DNA of 64,000 nt, taken from contig NZ_JAZHRX010000001.1 of NCBI RefSeq assembly GCF_036924645.1, forward strand, positions 2,666,001-2,730,000, given 5' to 3'. This stretch comes from Bradyrhizobium sp. AZCC 2176 (GTDB taxonomy: Bacteria; Pseudomonadota; Alphaproteobacteria; Rhizobiales; Xanthobacteraceae). The translations under genes and the position numbers were made by a program. The notes under the pieces were generated by a model. It searched no databases, had not been told where the DNA came from, and saw only the letters and a program-made list of their open reading frames with translations. Below, in pieces: positions 50,344-59,618 of this stretch (positions within the stretch are counted from its first letter, which is position 1; the number at the start of each line of letters is the position of its first letter).

Positions 50344-50679
50344 ATGATTTCGACTTCGATGATTTCGACCTGGAGTGAATGGAAGCGGTATCCCCGTGCC
50401 GGACGGGGCGAGAATATCGAGGCGCCGATCACCCCCGGCCTCTATGAAGTCCGCTATGCCGGCACCGGCGCGCTGCACTCCTTCGAGGCGGTCGATAACG
50501 TCGCCCAAGCACTGGCGCGGCTTTCGGTCGGGTCCAAATCCTGGTTCGGCCGCCGTGACAGCGCCAAGCTGCCCGATCTCGAATACCGGACCTGCGCGAC
50601 CTCCTCGAAAGCCGACGCCAAGGCCGCCGCGCAACGCATGATCGGTCGCCGCGAAACCTATATGAGCGGGGCGGCGTGA
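50344..50679 (+). CDS. Small conserved hypothetical protein
   Basis: The frame gives 111 residues with no known domain. It begins with an exact-looking duplication: ATGATTTCGACTTCG then ATGATTTCGACCTGG, so two start codons exist (50344 and 50359). GAAGG lies 8 nt before the first. The body (SEWKRYPRAGRGENIEAPI, GLYEVRYAGTGALHSFEAVD) looks like a compact beta-rich domain with a basic C-terminal helix (KADAKAAAQRMIGRRETYMS). I recall similar Bradyrhizobium hypothetical proteins, which supports a real gene. Confidence 0.65.
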   Translation: MISTSMISTWSEWKRYPRAGRGENIEAPITPGLYEVRYAGTGALHSFEAVDNVAQALARLSVGSKSWFGRRDSAKLPDLEYRTCATSSKADAKAAAQRMIGRRETYMSGAA

Positions 50680-50684
50680 CCTAC

Positions 50685-50817
50685 GTCGTCATTCCGGGAC
50701 GCGATTGAGGTCGTCATTCCGGGATGGTGCGTTAGCACCAGACTCGGAATCTCGAGATTCCCCGGTGTGCAATTGCACACCTGAGGTTCGGTCCTTCGGA
50801 CCGCCCCGGAATGACGG
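50685..50817. repeat. Palindromic repeat with CAATTG core, plus a partial extra copy
   Basis: GTCGTCATTCCGGGA occurs at 50685-50699 and again at 50710-50724. The second opens a full element that ends in CGGAATGACGG and contains GTGTGCAATTGCACAC (50765-50780) and GGTTCGGTCCTTCGGACCG. Confidence 0.8.
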
Positions 50818-50933
50818 TGGTCCCCATTGCCTTCAACATTCGTTGACGCAGGCCTGCCGTAGAGAGCGGTGCATTGCTGACGATACGGGCCTATACTCGG
50901 ACCAATCTCTCAAGAAAATCCGAGGAGTACGCC

Positions 50934-52430
50934 ATGACCCCGCCCGTCGCCGCACGCGCTTCGAAAACCTCCCACCCCTCGCTGCACGACCGCCTGAAAG
51001 ACCCCTCGCTGCTGCGCGACCGCTGCTACATCGACGGCGCCTGGGTCGGCACGCCATCGCGCCCGGTCACCAACCCGGTCAATGGCGTGGAACTGGCAAA
51101 GGTGCCGGCGTTCAGCACGGCGGAAGCCACGCAAGCGGTCGAAGCCGCCGAGCGCGCGTTCCCGGCCTGGGCCAAGCTCACGGCCAAGCAGCGCTCCAAC
51201 ATTTTGCGCAAATGGTTCGATTTGATCGCGGCGAACCGCGAGGACCTCGCGCTGATCCTGACCTCAGAGCAGGGCAAGCCGCTGGCCGAAGCGCTCGGCG
51301 AGGTCGATATCGGTGGCGCCTATGTCGAATTTTTCGCCGAGGAAGCCCGCCGCGTCTATGGCGAAACCATCCCGACCCAGCGGCCGGATGCGCGGCTGCT
51401 CGCGATCAAGCAGCCGATCGGCGTCTGCGGCGCGATCACGCCGTGGAATTTTCCGTGCTCGATGATCACCCGAAAGGTCTCGCCGGCGCTCGCCGCGGGC
51501 TGCACCGTCGTGCTCAAGCCCGCCAATGAGACGCCGCTGACCGCGCTGGCGCTGGTCGCGCTCGCCGAAAAGGCCGGTGTGCCGAAGGGCGTGTTCAACA
51601 TCCTCACCGGCAATTCATCTGCCATCGGCAAGGTGCTGTGCGAGCACCCGGCCGTGCGCTTCATAGGCTTCACCGGCTCGACCGAGGTCGGCAAGATTCT
51701 TTATCAGCAGGCTTCAGTGGGCGTGAAGAAGCTCGGCCTCGAGCTCGGCGGCAATGCGCCGTTCGTGGTGTTCGACGATGCCGATATCGATGCCGCGGTC
51801 GAGGGCGCCATCATTTCGAAGTACCGCAACATGGGCCAGACCTGCGTCTGCGCCAACCGGATCTACGCCCAGGACAAGATCTACGACCAGTTCGTCGAAA
51901 AGCTCTCGAAGAAGGTCGCGGCGATGAAGATCGGCGACGGCACGGAAGCCGGCGTCACGCAGGGCCCGCTGATCAATATGGCTGCGGTCGACAAGGTCGA
52001 AAAGCACATTGCCGACGCGGTCAAGGGCGGCGCGAAGATCGTCACCGGCGGCAAGCGCCATGCGCTCGGCGGCAGCTTCTTCGAGCCGACCGTGCTTTCA
52101 AATGTGAAAGCGGACGCGCTGGTTGCGCATGAAGAGACCTTCGGCCCCTTGGCGCCGGTGTTCCGCTTCAAGGACGAGGCCGACGTGATCGCGATGTGCA
52201 ACAACTCGCCGTTTGGCCTGGCGTCGTACTTCTACGCGCGCGATCTCGGCCGCGTCTGGCGCGTCGCCGAAGCGCTGGAAGCCGGCATGGTCGGCGTCAA
52301 CACCGGCCTCATCACGACGGAAGTGGCGCCCTTCGGCGGCGTGAAGGAGAGCGGGCTTGGCCGCGAGGGCTCGCATCACGGCATGGAGGAATATGTCGAG
52401 ATCAAATACGTGATGATGGCTGGGGTGTAG
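50934..52430 (+). CDS. gabD: NAD(P)-dependent succinate-semialdehyde-type dehydrogenase
   Basis: This 498-residue aldehyde dehydrogenase closely follows the GabD pattern and probably oxidises succinate semialdehyde in GABA catabolism. Catalytic Cys304 is in GQTCVCAN, Glu270 in LELGGNAP and Asn172 in TPWNFP. The neighbouring Cys306 gives the Cys-x-Cys pair described as a redox switch in succinate-semialdehyde dehydrogenases. ATG at 50934 has GAGGAG upstream. No gabT lies nearby, so another short-chain semialdehyde substrate is possible. Confidence 0.88.
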   Translation: MTPPVAARASKTSHPSLHDRLKDPSLLRDRCYIDGAWVGTPSRPVTNPVNGVELAKVPAFSTAEATQAVEAAERAFPAWAKLTAKQRSNILRKWFDLIAANREDLALILTSEQGKPLAEALGEVDIGGAYVEFFAEEARRVYGETIPTQRPDARLLAIKQPIGVCGAITPWNFPCSMITRKVSPALAAGCTVVLKPANETPLTALALVALAEKAGVPKGVFNILTGNSSAIGKVLCEHPAVRFIGFTGSTEVGKILYQQASVGVKKLGLELGGNAPFVVFDDADIDAAVEGAIISKYRNMGQTCVCANRIYAQDKIYDQFVEKLSKKVAAMKIGDGTEAGVTQGPLINMAAVDKVEKHIADAVKGGAKIVTGGKRHALGGSFFEPTVLSNVKADALVAHEETFGPLAPVFRFKDEADVIAMCNNSPFGLASYFYARDLGRVWRVAEALEAGMVGVNTGLITTEVAPFGGVKESGLGREGSHHGMEEYVEIKYVMMAGV

Positions 52431-52451
52431 GAATCACCCGGGCCACGTTCG

Positions 52452-54650
52452 TTACCGCCGCAGCACGGCGATGGTGCGGTTTGCGAACGAGAGCCGCTCC
52501 GCCATCACGGAGACAAAGTACGTCAGGAGCTTTTGGCTCAGTTCGGGATCGTCGGTCTTGATCGCTTCGAATTGATGCGTGTTCAGCACATAGAGCACGC
52601 TGGCGACCTCGGCCTGGATCGTCGCGCTGCGCGGCGCGTGCGAGACGAGGCCCATCTCGCCAATCGTGGTGTAGCGGCCGAGGCTGCGCACCCGCGTGGT
52701 GCGGCCATCATCGGCCGGCACCATGATGCCGACACGACCGTCGAGGATGAAATGCATGGAATCGGCGGCGTCGCCGACGCGCACGATGGTCTCGCCGGTG
52801 TTGACCTCGATGCGCTGGCAGCGGCGGATCAGCTCGTCGGCATCGTCCTCGCTGCCTAGAATCTGGACGAACCAATCGCGCAGATTGGCCGATTCCCGTG
52901 CGAGTCCCTGATGCTGGGTGATGAGCTCGTTCTCGCACCATTCCAGCGCATGATCCAGTTCGGGAATGACATTCACCTCGTTCGAGATGAACTCGCTCGA
53001 CCGCAAGACCTTCTCGGCGGTGGCGGAAAGATGCACCAGTACCAGCTTGACGCCGAGGTCGTGCGCGCTGCGCTTGATTTGCGCAAAACTGTAGGCGGCC
53101 GATGAATCGATGCCGGTGACGAGCTTGAAATCGAAAATGAGATAGCGGCATTCGGGACAGCGCTGCAGCAACGCCTTGACGTGCTGATAGAGCCGGTTGG
53201 CCGAGCCGAAGAACAGATAGCTCTGCAGGTTCAGCCCCTGGATCTTGCCGCCATGCGCCAGCAGCACCTGCTGGTCGCCGCGCGAACGATCCAGCGAGCT
53301 GCGGTATTCCGAACCGTCAAAGCTGTATTTGATCGATTTGATCCGCGCCGCGCTCAGCGCGAAGGTCGCGCAGCCGATCACGACGCCGATCAGCACGCCG
53401 GGGACGAAGCCCCACCCCACGATTATGACGATGATCGCCAGCAGCGATACATATTCTGTCTTCGAAAGCCGCTTACGCGACTCGACGATCCATCTATGCA
53501 ACTGATCCGCACCGAGATAGATCAGGAGGCCGCCGAGAACGAATTTGGGCATATAACCGAGCAGATCCGGCGCGACCGCCAGCATTAGCGCGGAAATGGC
53601 TGCAGCCGTGAGGCCGGAAAGGCGGCCGCGGCCGCCGCTTCCGAGATTGAGAACGGAGCGGCTGATCGAGACGCAGCCGGGATAGCCCGCCAACGCGCCT
53701 GCCAGGATATTGGCGAGGCCGGTGACGTTCAGTTCACGTTCCAGATCGGCCTCGCGATGGACGGCGACTTCGATACCGGTGGTGTTGAAAAGCGTGCTCG
53801 AGGCGGTGACGAAGATGACGGCAATCAAATTGCCGAGCAGGTCCGGTATTGCGTACCAGGGATAGTGGCGGATTTCGCCTGCGCTCCACGGCAGCCTGAA
53901 GTGGGTCGGTGGTGGCGGCTGGAAGGTCCAGCCTGACGCCTGAGCCACTTCCGGCGAGATGCCGAAGATCCAGAATGCAAGGTGGGCGGCGATCACGCCG
54001 CCGATCAAAGTGGCCGGCAACCCCAGCGAATGGCGCGAACGGCGCCAGGTCAAATACAGGATCAGCGCCATGGCGCAGGCGGCGCTCAATTCGGACAGTG
54101 TGACGATGTTTGCGAACTGGTCAAACGTTCCGAATTGCAATTGGTGACCCGTGATCACTCGGATCGCGCCCAGAACGATTAACAGGCCAGTCGCGCCGAG
54201 AAATCCGCCGACCACGGGATAGGGCACATAGCGGATGGCCCGGCCCAGCCGCGTCACGCCAAAACCGCAAAGCACGACGCCGGTTGCCATGGTGGAAAGG
54301 CCGAGCGTGATCAGCACGGGCGCGAGCAATGGCGCCGAGGGGTCGGTCGCGGCCATGCGTTCGACCAGCGAAGCGGCCAATATGCCCGTGATTGCCGCCG
54401 TCGAGCTCTCAGGACCTCCGATCGCAAAGGGCAGCGAGCTGCCCAGCGCAAGCGCGGCGGCGAGCACGGCCGACGTGATGAACGTGGCGGCGACGCCATA
54501 GGACAGATAGGGCGTCAGCGGCCCGGCAAAGATCAGCAGCGCGTAGGAAAGGCCGAACGTAATGCTCAGAATGCTGGCGGCGCCACCGCCGAGAACATCA
54601 CCAAGTGCGCGGCGCGCCCGCGGACCAAAATTAACAAATCGACTGACCAT
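52452..54650 (-). CDS. SulP-family anion transporter fused to STAS and cyclic-nucleotide-binding domains
   Basis: The 732-residue protein has about 10-12 membrane segments of the SulP (sulfate permease/SLC26) type (residues ~15-430), a cytoplasmic STAS domain (~450-575; YLIFDFKLVTGIDSSAAYSF) and a C-terminal cyclic-nucleotide-binding domain (~600-720; RVGDAADSMHFILDGRVGIM, GRYTTIGEMGLVSHAPRSAT). The CNB domain has a phosphate-binding-cassette-like G-E-M-G ... A-P-R-S-A-T. The transported anion (sulfate, bicarbonate or dicarboxylate) cannot be told. Fusions of this kind suggest gating by a cyclic nucleotide. Confidence 0.9.
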   Translation of the reverse strand: MVSRFVNFGPRARRALGDVLGGGAASILSITFGLSYALLIFAGPLTPYLSYGVAATFITSAVLAAALALGSSLPFAIGGPESSTAAITGILAASLVERMAATDPSAPLLAPVLITLGLSTMATGVVLCGFGVTRLGRAIRYVPYPVVGGFLGATGLLIVLGAIRVITGHQLQFGTFDQFANIVTLSELSAACAMALILYLTWRRSRHSLGLPATLIGGVIAAHLAFWIFGISPEVAQASGWTFQPPPPTHFRLPWSAGEIRHYPWYAIPDLLGNLIAVIFVTASSTLFNTTGIEVAVHREADLERELNVTGLANILAGALAGYPGCVSISRSVLNLGSGGRGRLSGLTAAAISALMLAVAPDLLGYMPKFVLGGLLIYLGADQLHRWIVESRKRLSKTEYVSLLAIIVIIVGWGFVPGVLIGVVIGCATFALSAARIKSIKYSFDGSEYRSSLDRSRGDQQVLLAHGGKIQGLNLQSYLFFGSANRLYQHVKALLQRCPECRYLIFDFKLVTGIDSSAAYSFAQIKRSAHDLGVKLVLVHLSATAEKVLRSSEFISNEVNVIPELDHALEWCENELITQHQGLARESANLRDWFVQILGSEDDADELIRRCQRIEVNTGETIVRVGDAADSMHFILDGRVGIMVPADDGRTTRVRSLGRYTTIGEMGLVSHAPRSATIQAEVASVLYVLNTHQFEAIKTDDPELSQKLLTYFVSVMAERLSFANRTIAVLRR

Positions 54651-54753
54651 TTGCCCCTTGCTTCCGCTGTCAGTCGTAGACGACAGCGGAGCAGGGCGCC
54701 AACAAGATTTTCATGACAACGAACCCCCGGATGGCGTCAGCGCCAGTCCCGCG

Positions 54754-55560
54754 TCAACCATTCCCGACGTCGCCGCCGAACGCGCCATGGCGGCCAGCGC
54801 CGGACGCAAAGCGCGTCGCGCCGGACAGCGTCTCGCCCGAGGCGATCACCTCGAGCCCGCCGCGCATTTCATTGGCGATCGCCTCCTCCTCGGAAAGGTC
54901 CCATTGCCGCAGCGCCGATAGCCGATCTGCCCGTAGGCAGGTCTGCGGGAAGCGCGCGATCTCCTTGGCCAGCGCGATCGCATGCGCGCACGCCTCGCCA
55001 CGGCCGACAACACGGTTGGCGAGGCCCATGCACAGCGCCTCCTGCGCGCCGACCGGGCGGCCGGTGAGGATCAGATCGATCGCCTGCGAGTGACCGATCA
55101 GCCGCGGCAGGCGGATGGTGCCGAGATCGATCAGGGGTACGCCGAAACGGCGGCAGAAAATGCCGAAGGTCGCATCCTCTGCGACCACGCGCATGTCCGC
55201 CCACAGCGCCAGCTCCATGCCGCCGGCCACCGCAAAACCTTCCACTGCGGCAATTACGGGCTTCGACAGCCGCAACCGGCTCGGCCCCATCGGCGCAATC
55301 GAATCATGCCCGCCGAACTCGCGCCGCTTGTTCGGATCGCCCGCCGCCACTGCCTTGAGGTCCGCGCCCGCGCAGAAATATCCGGCGGTGCCGGTAAACA
55401 CCGCGACCGATGCGCTCTCGTCGGCGTCGAAGGCAAGAAACGCATCATACAGCTTCCGCGCGGTTGCGCCGTCGACGGCGTTGCGGCAATGCGGGCGGTT
55501 GATGGAAACGATGGTCACGGCACCATCGCGTTCGACGAGCACGGCGTTGGCTTCGGTCAT
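54754..55560 (-). CDS. Enoyl-CoA hydratase/isomerase family protein
   Basis: The 268-residue crotonase-fold protein has the CoA-binding and oxyanion-hole segments GYFCAGADLKAVA and VEGFAVAGGMELALWADMRV, with TFGIFCRRFGVPLIDLGTIR. The position of one catalytic Glu is Gly-Met-Glu (GGMELAL), while the second is not the typical E in the ~PE loop, where Asp (PLIDLG) is found. The pathway is not evident from the neighbours. ATG at 55560 has GGGAG upstream. Confidence 0.87.
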   Translation of the reverse strand: MTEANAVLVERDGAVTIVSINRPHCRNAVDGATARKLYDAFLAFDADESASVAVFTGTAGYFCAGADLKAVAAGDPNKRREFGGHDSIAPMGPSRLRLSKPVIAAVEGFAVAGGMELALWADMRVVAEDATFGIFCRRFGVPLIDLGTIRLPRLIGHSQAIDLILTGRPVGAQEALCMGLANRVVGRGEACAHAIALAKEIARFPQTCLRADRLSALRQWDLSEEEAIANEMRGGLEVIASGETLSGATRFASGAGRHGAFGGDVGNG

Positions 55561-55648
55561 GAGGCGCTCCCTCTGCATTTTTCAGGGAACGAGCTTCGCA
55601 CCGGATGGGTCTAATGGGCAATCCTGTATGTGCTCGGCTATGACGGTG

Positions 55649-56563
55649 CTAGACTTGCAGCTCACTCCCCGTCACACGCCGGTATGCTTCGAGATACCGC
55701 TTGCTGGTCGCATCGATCACGGTCGCCGGCAGCGGTGGGGGCGGGGCGTCGCCGTTCCAGCGGCCGGCGCGGCGCTCGGCGTCGAGATAGTCGCGCAGCG
55801 GCTGCTTGTCGAAGGAGGGCTGCGGCCGGCCGGGCTTGTAGACGTCGGCGGCCCAGAACCGCGAACTATCCGGCGTCATCACCTCGTCGATCAGGATGAT
55901 GCGGTCGTCCGCGGCGCGGCCGAACTCGAACTTGGTGTCGGCGATGATAATGCCCTGATGACGGGCAATACGCTCGCCGAAATTATAGACCGTGCGCGCC
56001 ATGCTCTCGAGCTTCCCGGCGACGTCATCGCCCAGCAGTTCGCGCACCCGGGTGACCGTGATGTTTTCGTCATGGCCGGTTTCGGCCTTGGTGGCCGGGC
56101 TGAAGATCGGCACGTCGAGCTTCTCGCTTTCAACCAGGCCGGGCTTCAGCTCCTCGCCGGCGAGCGTGCCGGATGCGGCATATTCCTTCCAGGCCGAGCC
56201 GGAGATGTAGCCGCGGATCACGCATTCGACCGGGAAGACGGTGGTGCGCCGGCACAGCATCGCGCGGCCGACAATATCGGCGCGGTGATCCTTCAGCGCG
56301 GGCACTTCGCGGATGATCTCGTCGGCATCGGCGCTGATCATGTGATGCGGCACCACGCCTTCGAGCTGGCGGAACCACCACGTGCTGATCTGGGTCAGCA
56401 CCGCGCCCTTCATCGGAATGGTCTCGGCCATCACGACGTCGAACGCGCTGATGCGGTCGGTGGTGAGCAGCAGCACGCGGTCGTCGCCGACGGCATAGAT
56501 ATCGCGGACCTTGCCGCGGCCGATCCGCGGCAGGGGCAAATCGCTGGCGAGCATCGCGTTCAT
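55649..56563 (-). CDS. purC: Phosphoribosylaminoimidazole-succinocarboxamide synthase (PurC)
   Basis: PurC joins CAIR with aspartate in de novo purine synthesis. The 304-residue protein belongs to the long class resembling yeast Ade1: [54 protein letters not shown] and [19 protein letters not shown] at 56563 or 56554 is likely; the longer frame is unsupported. Bradyrhizobium often carries a second, shorter purC elsewhere, so this may be a paralogue. Confidence 0.93.
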   Translation of the reverse strand: MNAMLASDLPLPRIGRGKVRDIYAVGDDRVLLLTTDRISAFDVVMAETIPMKGAVLTQISTWWFRQLEGVVPHHMISADADEIIREVPALKDHRADIVGRAMLCRRTTVFPVECVIRGYISGSAWKEYAASGTLAGEELKPGLVESEKLDVPIFSPATKAETGHDENITVTRVRELLGDDVAGKLESMARTVYNFGERIARHQGIIIADTKFEFGRAADDRIILIDEVMTPDSSRFWAADVYKPGRPQPSFDKQPLRDYLDAERRAGRWNGDAPPPPLPATVIDATSKRYLEAYRRVTGSELQV

Positions 56564-56632
56564 CAGGTCTTGCTTTCGGGCAGGCGTGCCGGCGCAGGCG
56601 CCAGCGCGCAAATGAGAAAGCGGAGCAATAGC

Positions 56633-57550
56633 CTACTCCGGCAGCGGAATGAACTCATGTTCCTGCGGAACGGCGGCGAACCGGCCGGTTTTCCAGTCCT
56701 GTTTGGCCTGCTCGATCCGCTCCTTGCTGGAGGAGACAAAATTCCACCAGATATGCCGCGGCCCCTCCAGCGCGTCGCCGCCCAGAAACATCATCCGCGT
56801 CGGCCGGACGGCCTTTACGGTGATGCGGTCGCCCGGCCGGAAGATCAGGAGGCGCGGCCCCTCATAGCGCTCGCGCGCAATCTCGACCTCGCCGTCGACC
56901 AGGTAGATCCCGCGCTCCTCATGGTCGGGGTCGAGCGGCACGATGGTCCCGGCCCGCGCCGTCACTTCGCTATAGAACCACGGTGACACCATGCTGACCG
57001 GCGATTTCACGCCAAAGCCGTGGCCGGCGATGATGCGCGCGGTGAAGCCGCTCTCCTTCACGGTCGGCAGCGCTTCGGCGGCGTAGTGCTGGAACGACGG
57101 CGCGATCTCTTCCGACCCCGCGGGCAGCGCGATCCAGCTTTGCAGGCCGAGCATCTTCTGGCCGTCGCGGCGCTGCACGTCGGGCGTGCGTTCGGAATGC
57201 GCGATGCCGCGGCCCGCCGTCATCAGGTTCATCGCGCCGGGCTGGATCTCCTGGATGTTGCCCTCACTGTCGCGGTGCATGATCGAGCCGTCGAACAGAT
57301 AGGTGACCGTCGCAAGGCCAATATGCGGATGCGGGCGCACGTCCATGCCCTTGCCGGCCATGAACTGCACCGGGCCGAAATGATCGAAGAAGATGAAGGG
57401 CCCGACCATCTGTCGCCTGCCGTGCGGCAATGCGCGCCGCACCGCAAATCCATCGCCGAGATCGCGGGTGCGCGGCACGATGATGAGATCAAGTGCGTCG
57501 CAGGTCTTGGGATCGCCGAGCACGGGATCGTTGGAGGGTTGCCAGCTCAT
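56633..57550 (-). CDS. Pirin-family protein
   Basis: The 305-residue bicupin shows the pirin pattern: GFAVRRALPHGRRQMVGPFI, then the metal-binding His cluster RPHPHIGLATVTYLFDG, HRDS and GRGIAHSERTP. Some bacterial pirins have quercetin dioxygenase activity; the physiological role is uncertain. ATG at 57550 follows AAGGAG; the frame is open much further upstream, through the repeat, but that part is not coding. Confidence 0.92.
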   Translation of the reverse strand: MSWQPSNDPVLGDPKTCDALDLIIVPRTRDLGDGFAVRRALPHGRRQMVGPFIFFDHFGPVQFMAGKGMDVRPHPHIGLATVTYLFDGSIMHRDSEGNIQEIQPGAMNLMTAGRGIAHSERTPDVQRRDGQKMLGLQSWIALPAGSEEIAPSFQHYAAEALPTVKESGFTARIIAGHGFGVKSPVSMVSPWFYSEVTARAGTIVPLDPDHEERGIYLVDGEVEIARERYEGPRLLIFRPGDRITVKAVRPTRMMFLGGDALEGPRHIWWNFVSSSKERIEQAKQDWKTGRFAAVPQEHEFIPLPE

Positions 57551-57617
57551 GGGAGACTCCTTGGCGTTTTGTGCGAGTATAACAGCAATTGCCGGGGCGG
57601 GTTCAAATGCCTCATCA

Positions 57618-57762
57618 TGTCGTCCCTGCGAAACGCAGGGACCCATACGCCGTGTCCTATCGTTTGGCACCAATGGTAGATATCGTCCCCAACAATCGAA
57701 AACGGTGGTTATGGGTCCCTGCGCCCGTGCGCAATTGCGCACTAGGCAGGGACGACGCAGGA
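57618..57762. repeat. Palindromic repeat with CAATTG core (TCGTCCCTGCG family)
   Basis: ATGTCGTCCCTGCGAAACGC at the left pairs with CAGGGACGAC at the right; inside are GGGACCCATA/TATGGGTCCC-like arms and GTGCGCAATTGCGCAC (57727-57742). It fills most of the gap between the divergent pirin and GNAT genes. Confidence 0.8.
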
Positions 57763-57772
57763 TGAGAAACTC

Positions 57773-58339
57773 ATGATCCCTCCGCTCAAGCCCGGCGCCA
57801 AACTGTTGAAGGTCGACGGTCCCGTCATCGAGACCGCGCGCCTGATCCTGCGGCCATGGCGCAGCGACGACATTGCGGCGAATACAGCGATGCTGTCCGA
57901 TCCCGGCACCGCGCGCTACATCACGCCCGACGGTATCGCGATTACCAGCGAGATCGGCGGCTGGCGCAACGCCGCCGTGATATCGGGGCATTGGGCGCTG
58001 CATGGCTTCGGCATGTTTGCCGTCGAGGAGAAATCGAGCCGCCGATATATCGGCCGGGTCGGACCGTGGTGCCCGCCGGGATGGCCGGGCTTCGAGGTCG
58101 GCTGGGGCATCGATCGTGAACACCGTGGCAAGGGTTATGCAGTGGAGGCGGCGCGGGCGTCGGTCGACTGGGTGTTCGCGAGTTTCGAGGCCGACGAGAT
58201 CATCCACTGTATCGAAGCCAGCAACGAACCGTCCAAGAGCGTCGCGCGGCGGCTGGGCGCGCGGAAGGATGGCGAAGTCGATCTATTCGGCAAGACCAGT
58301 GAGCGCTGGGTGACGTCGCGCGCGACGTGGAAGGGTTGA
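57773..58339 (+). CDS. GNAT acetyltransferase, RimJ/RimL type
   Basis: The 188-residue protein begins with the RimJ/L-type pattern IETARLILRPWRSDDIAANT, then has motif A VGWGIDREHRGKGYAVEAAR (acetyl-CoA pyrophosphate loop R-G-K-G-Y) and motif B IHCIEASNEPSKSVARRLGA. Substrate unknown. It starts about 10 bp after the repeat and stands alone, upstream of the AraC-type gene in the same direction. Confidence 0.88.
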   Translation: MIPPLKPGAKLLKVDGPVIETARLILRPWRSDDIAANTAMLSDPGTARYITPDGIAITSEIGGWRNAAVISGHWALHGFGMFAVEEKSSRRYIGRVGPWCPPGWPGFEVGWGIDREHRGKGYAVEAARASVDWVFASFEADEIIHCIEASNEPSKSVARRLGARKDGEVDLFGKTSERWVTSRATWKG

Positions 58340-58412
58340 GGCAAATTGAACCACGCGACGATTCGCACTAGATTGATGCTGCGCCGATGACCGCGCGAAC
58401 GGACCTGACCGG

Positions 58413-59471
58413 ATGATGCTCTCCACCATCGACATCGCATTGCGCAGCGCCACCGTGGCGCTGCTGTTGGTGTTGGCGGCGTCGCTGTTTCGCGGCTTCG
58501 GAACGGTGCTTGGCGGGCGATTGGCCGCGGCTTTTGCGCTGGGGTCGGCGGCGCATGCCGTGAGCAATTGGATTGGCGCCACCTCGCCGATTTCGATCTC
58601 GAATGCGCCTGTGATCGCGCTGTCGACCGGCAACGCCGTTGTGTTCTGGCTGTCCACGCGGGCGCTGTTCGACGAGACGTTCCGGCCGCGCTGGTGGCAC
58701 GCGCTGATCTGGGCGGCCGTCGCAGCTTTCAGTTTTGTCAATTGCATGTGGCTGGCGCCGGCATCCGGGGTGCGGCTGTCCATCATCGCGGTCAATCTGC
58801 TGGCGCTCGGCTTTATCGTCCTGGCCGTCGCGCAGACCATCGCGTCCTGGTCGTCGGACCTGGTCGAGGGTCGCCGCCGCGTCCGCGTCTTCATCGTCAG
58901 CGCGGCGGCGCTGTATGGCGGGCTCAATGCGGTGCTGCAGATTTCGATGTTCGGCAGCGGCGCGGCCGAAATTGCCAACACGGTGAATTCGGCCGTGTTG
59001 GCCGGCGTGGTCGCGGCAATCTCGATTGCGATGATGCGCGTCGACGGCGCCGATCTGTTTCCGGCGGCGCCTGAGGTTCAGGCCGAGGCAAGCGAAGCGG
59101 CCGTGGTTGAATCCAGCGCCGATCAAAAGCTGATCGATGCGCTGATGCGCCTGATGGGCGACGAGCGCATCTACCGCCACGACAACATCACCGTCGGCAC
59201 GCTGGCGACCAAGCTCGCCATTCCTGAATACCGGCTGCGGCGGCTGATCAACCAGCGGCTCGGCTACCGCAATTTCAATGTGTTCCTCAACGAGCACCGG
59301 ATCGCCGAGGCCAAAGCCGCGCTGGCCGATCCCAGCCAGGTCGAGGTCCCCGTGATTACGATCGCGATGGATGCCGGCTTCCAGTCGCTTGGGCCCTTCA
59401 ACCGCGCCTTCAAGGCCGTCACGGGCGTCACGCCGACCGAATACCGCCGGCTCAAGGCCAGCGCGGCCTGA
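58413..59471 (+). CDS. Membrane-anchored AraC-family regulator
   Basis: The 352-residue protein has an N-terminal hydrophobic half with about 6-7 membrane segments (residues ~8-210) and a C-terminal AraC/XylS helix-turn-helix domain (~250-348; VGTLATKLAIPEYRLRRLIN, IAMDAGFQSLGPFNRAFKAV). The membrane-AraC architecture suggests a one-component sensor that detects a membrane or extracytoplasmic signal. The next gene, a secreted serine hydrolase, is a plausible target; this is inference from position. Confidence 0.87.
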   Translation: MMLSTIDIALRSATVALLLVLAASLFRGFGTVLGGRLAAAFALGSAAHAVSNWIGATSPISISNAPVIALSTGNAVVFWLSTRALFDETFRPRWWHALIWAAVAAFSFVNCMWLAPASGVRLSIIAVNLLALGFIVLAVAQTIASWSSDLVEGRRRVRVFIVSAAALYGGLNAVLQISMFGSGAAEIANTVNSAVLAGVVAAISIAMMRVDGADLFPAAPEVQAEASEAAVVESSADQKLIDALMRLMGDERIYRHDNITVGTLATKLAIPEYRLRRLINQRLGYRNFNVFLNEHRIAEAKAALADPSQVEVPVITIAMDAGFQSLGPFNRAFKAVTGVTPTEYRRLKASAA

Positions 59472-59618
59472 TCGGCATGATATTGTAATTACTGTGTAAT
59501 TCTGGAATCGGCGCGGCGGTTTCAGCTTCGGCCAACGCGATTTTGAAATCCGGCGAGCGGCCAATGGCAACCTCGCCATCATCCCGGCACGCGCTGATGC
59601 GTCCTGCCGGAGGCCCTC

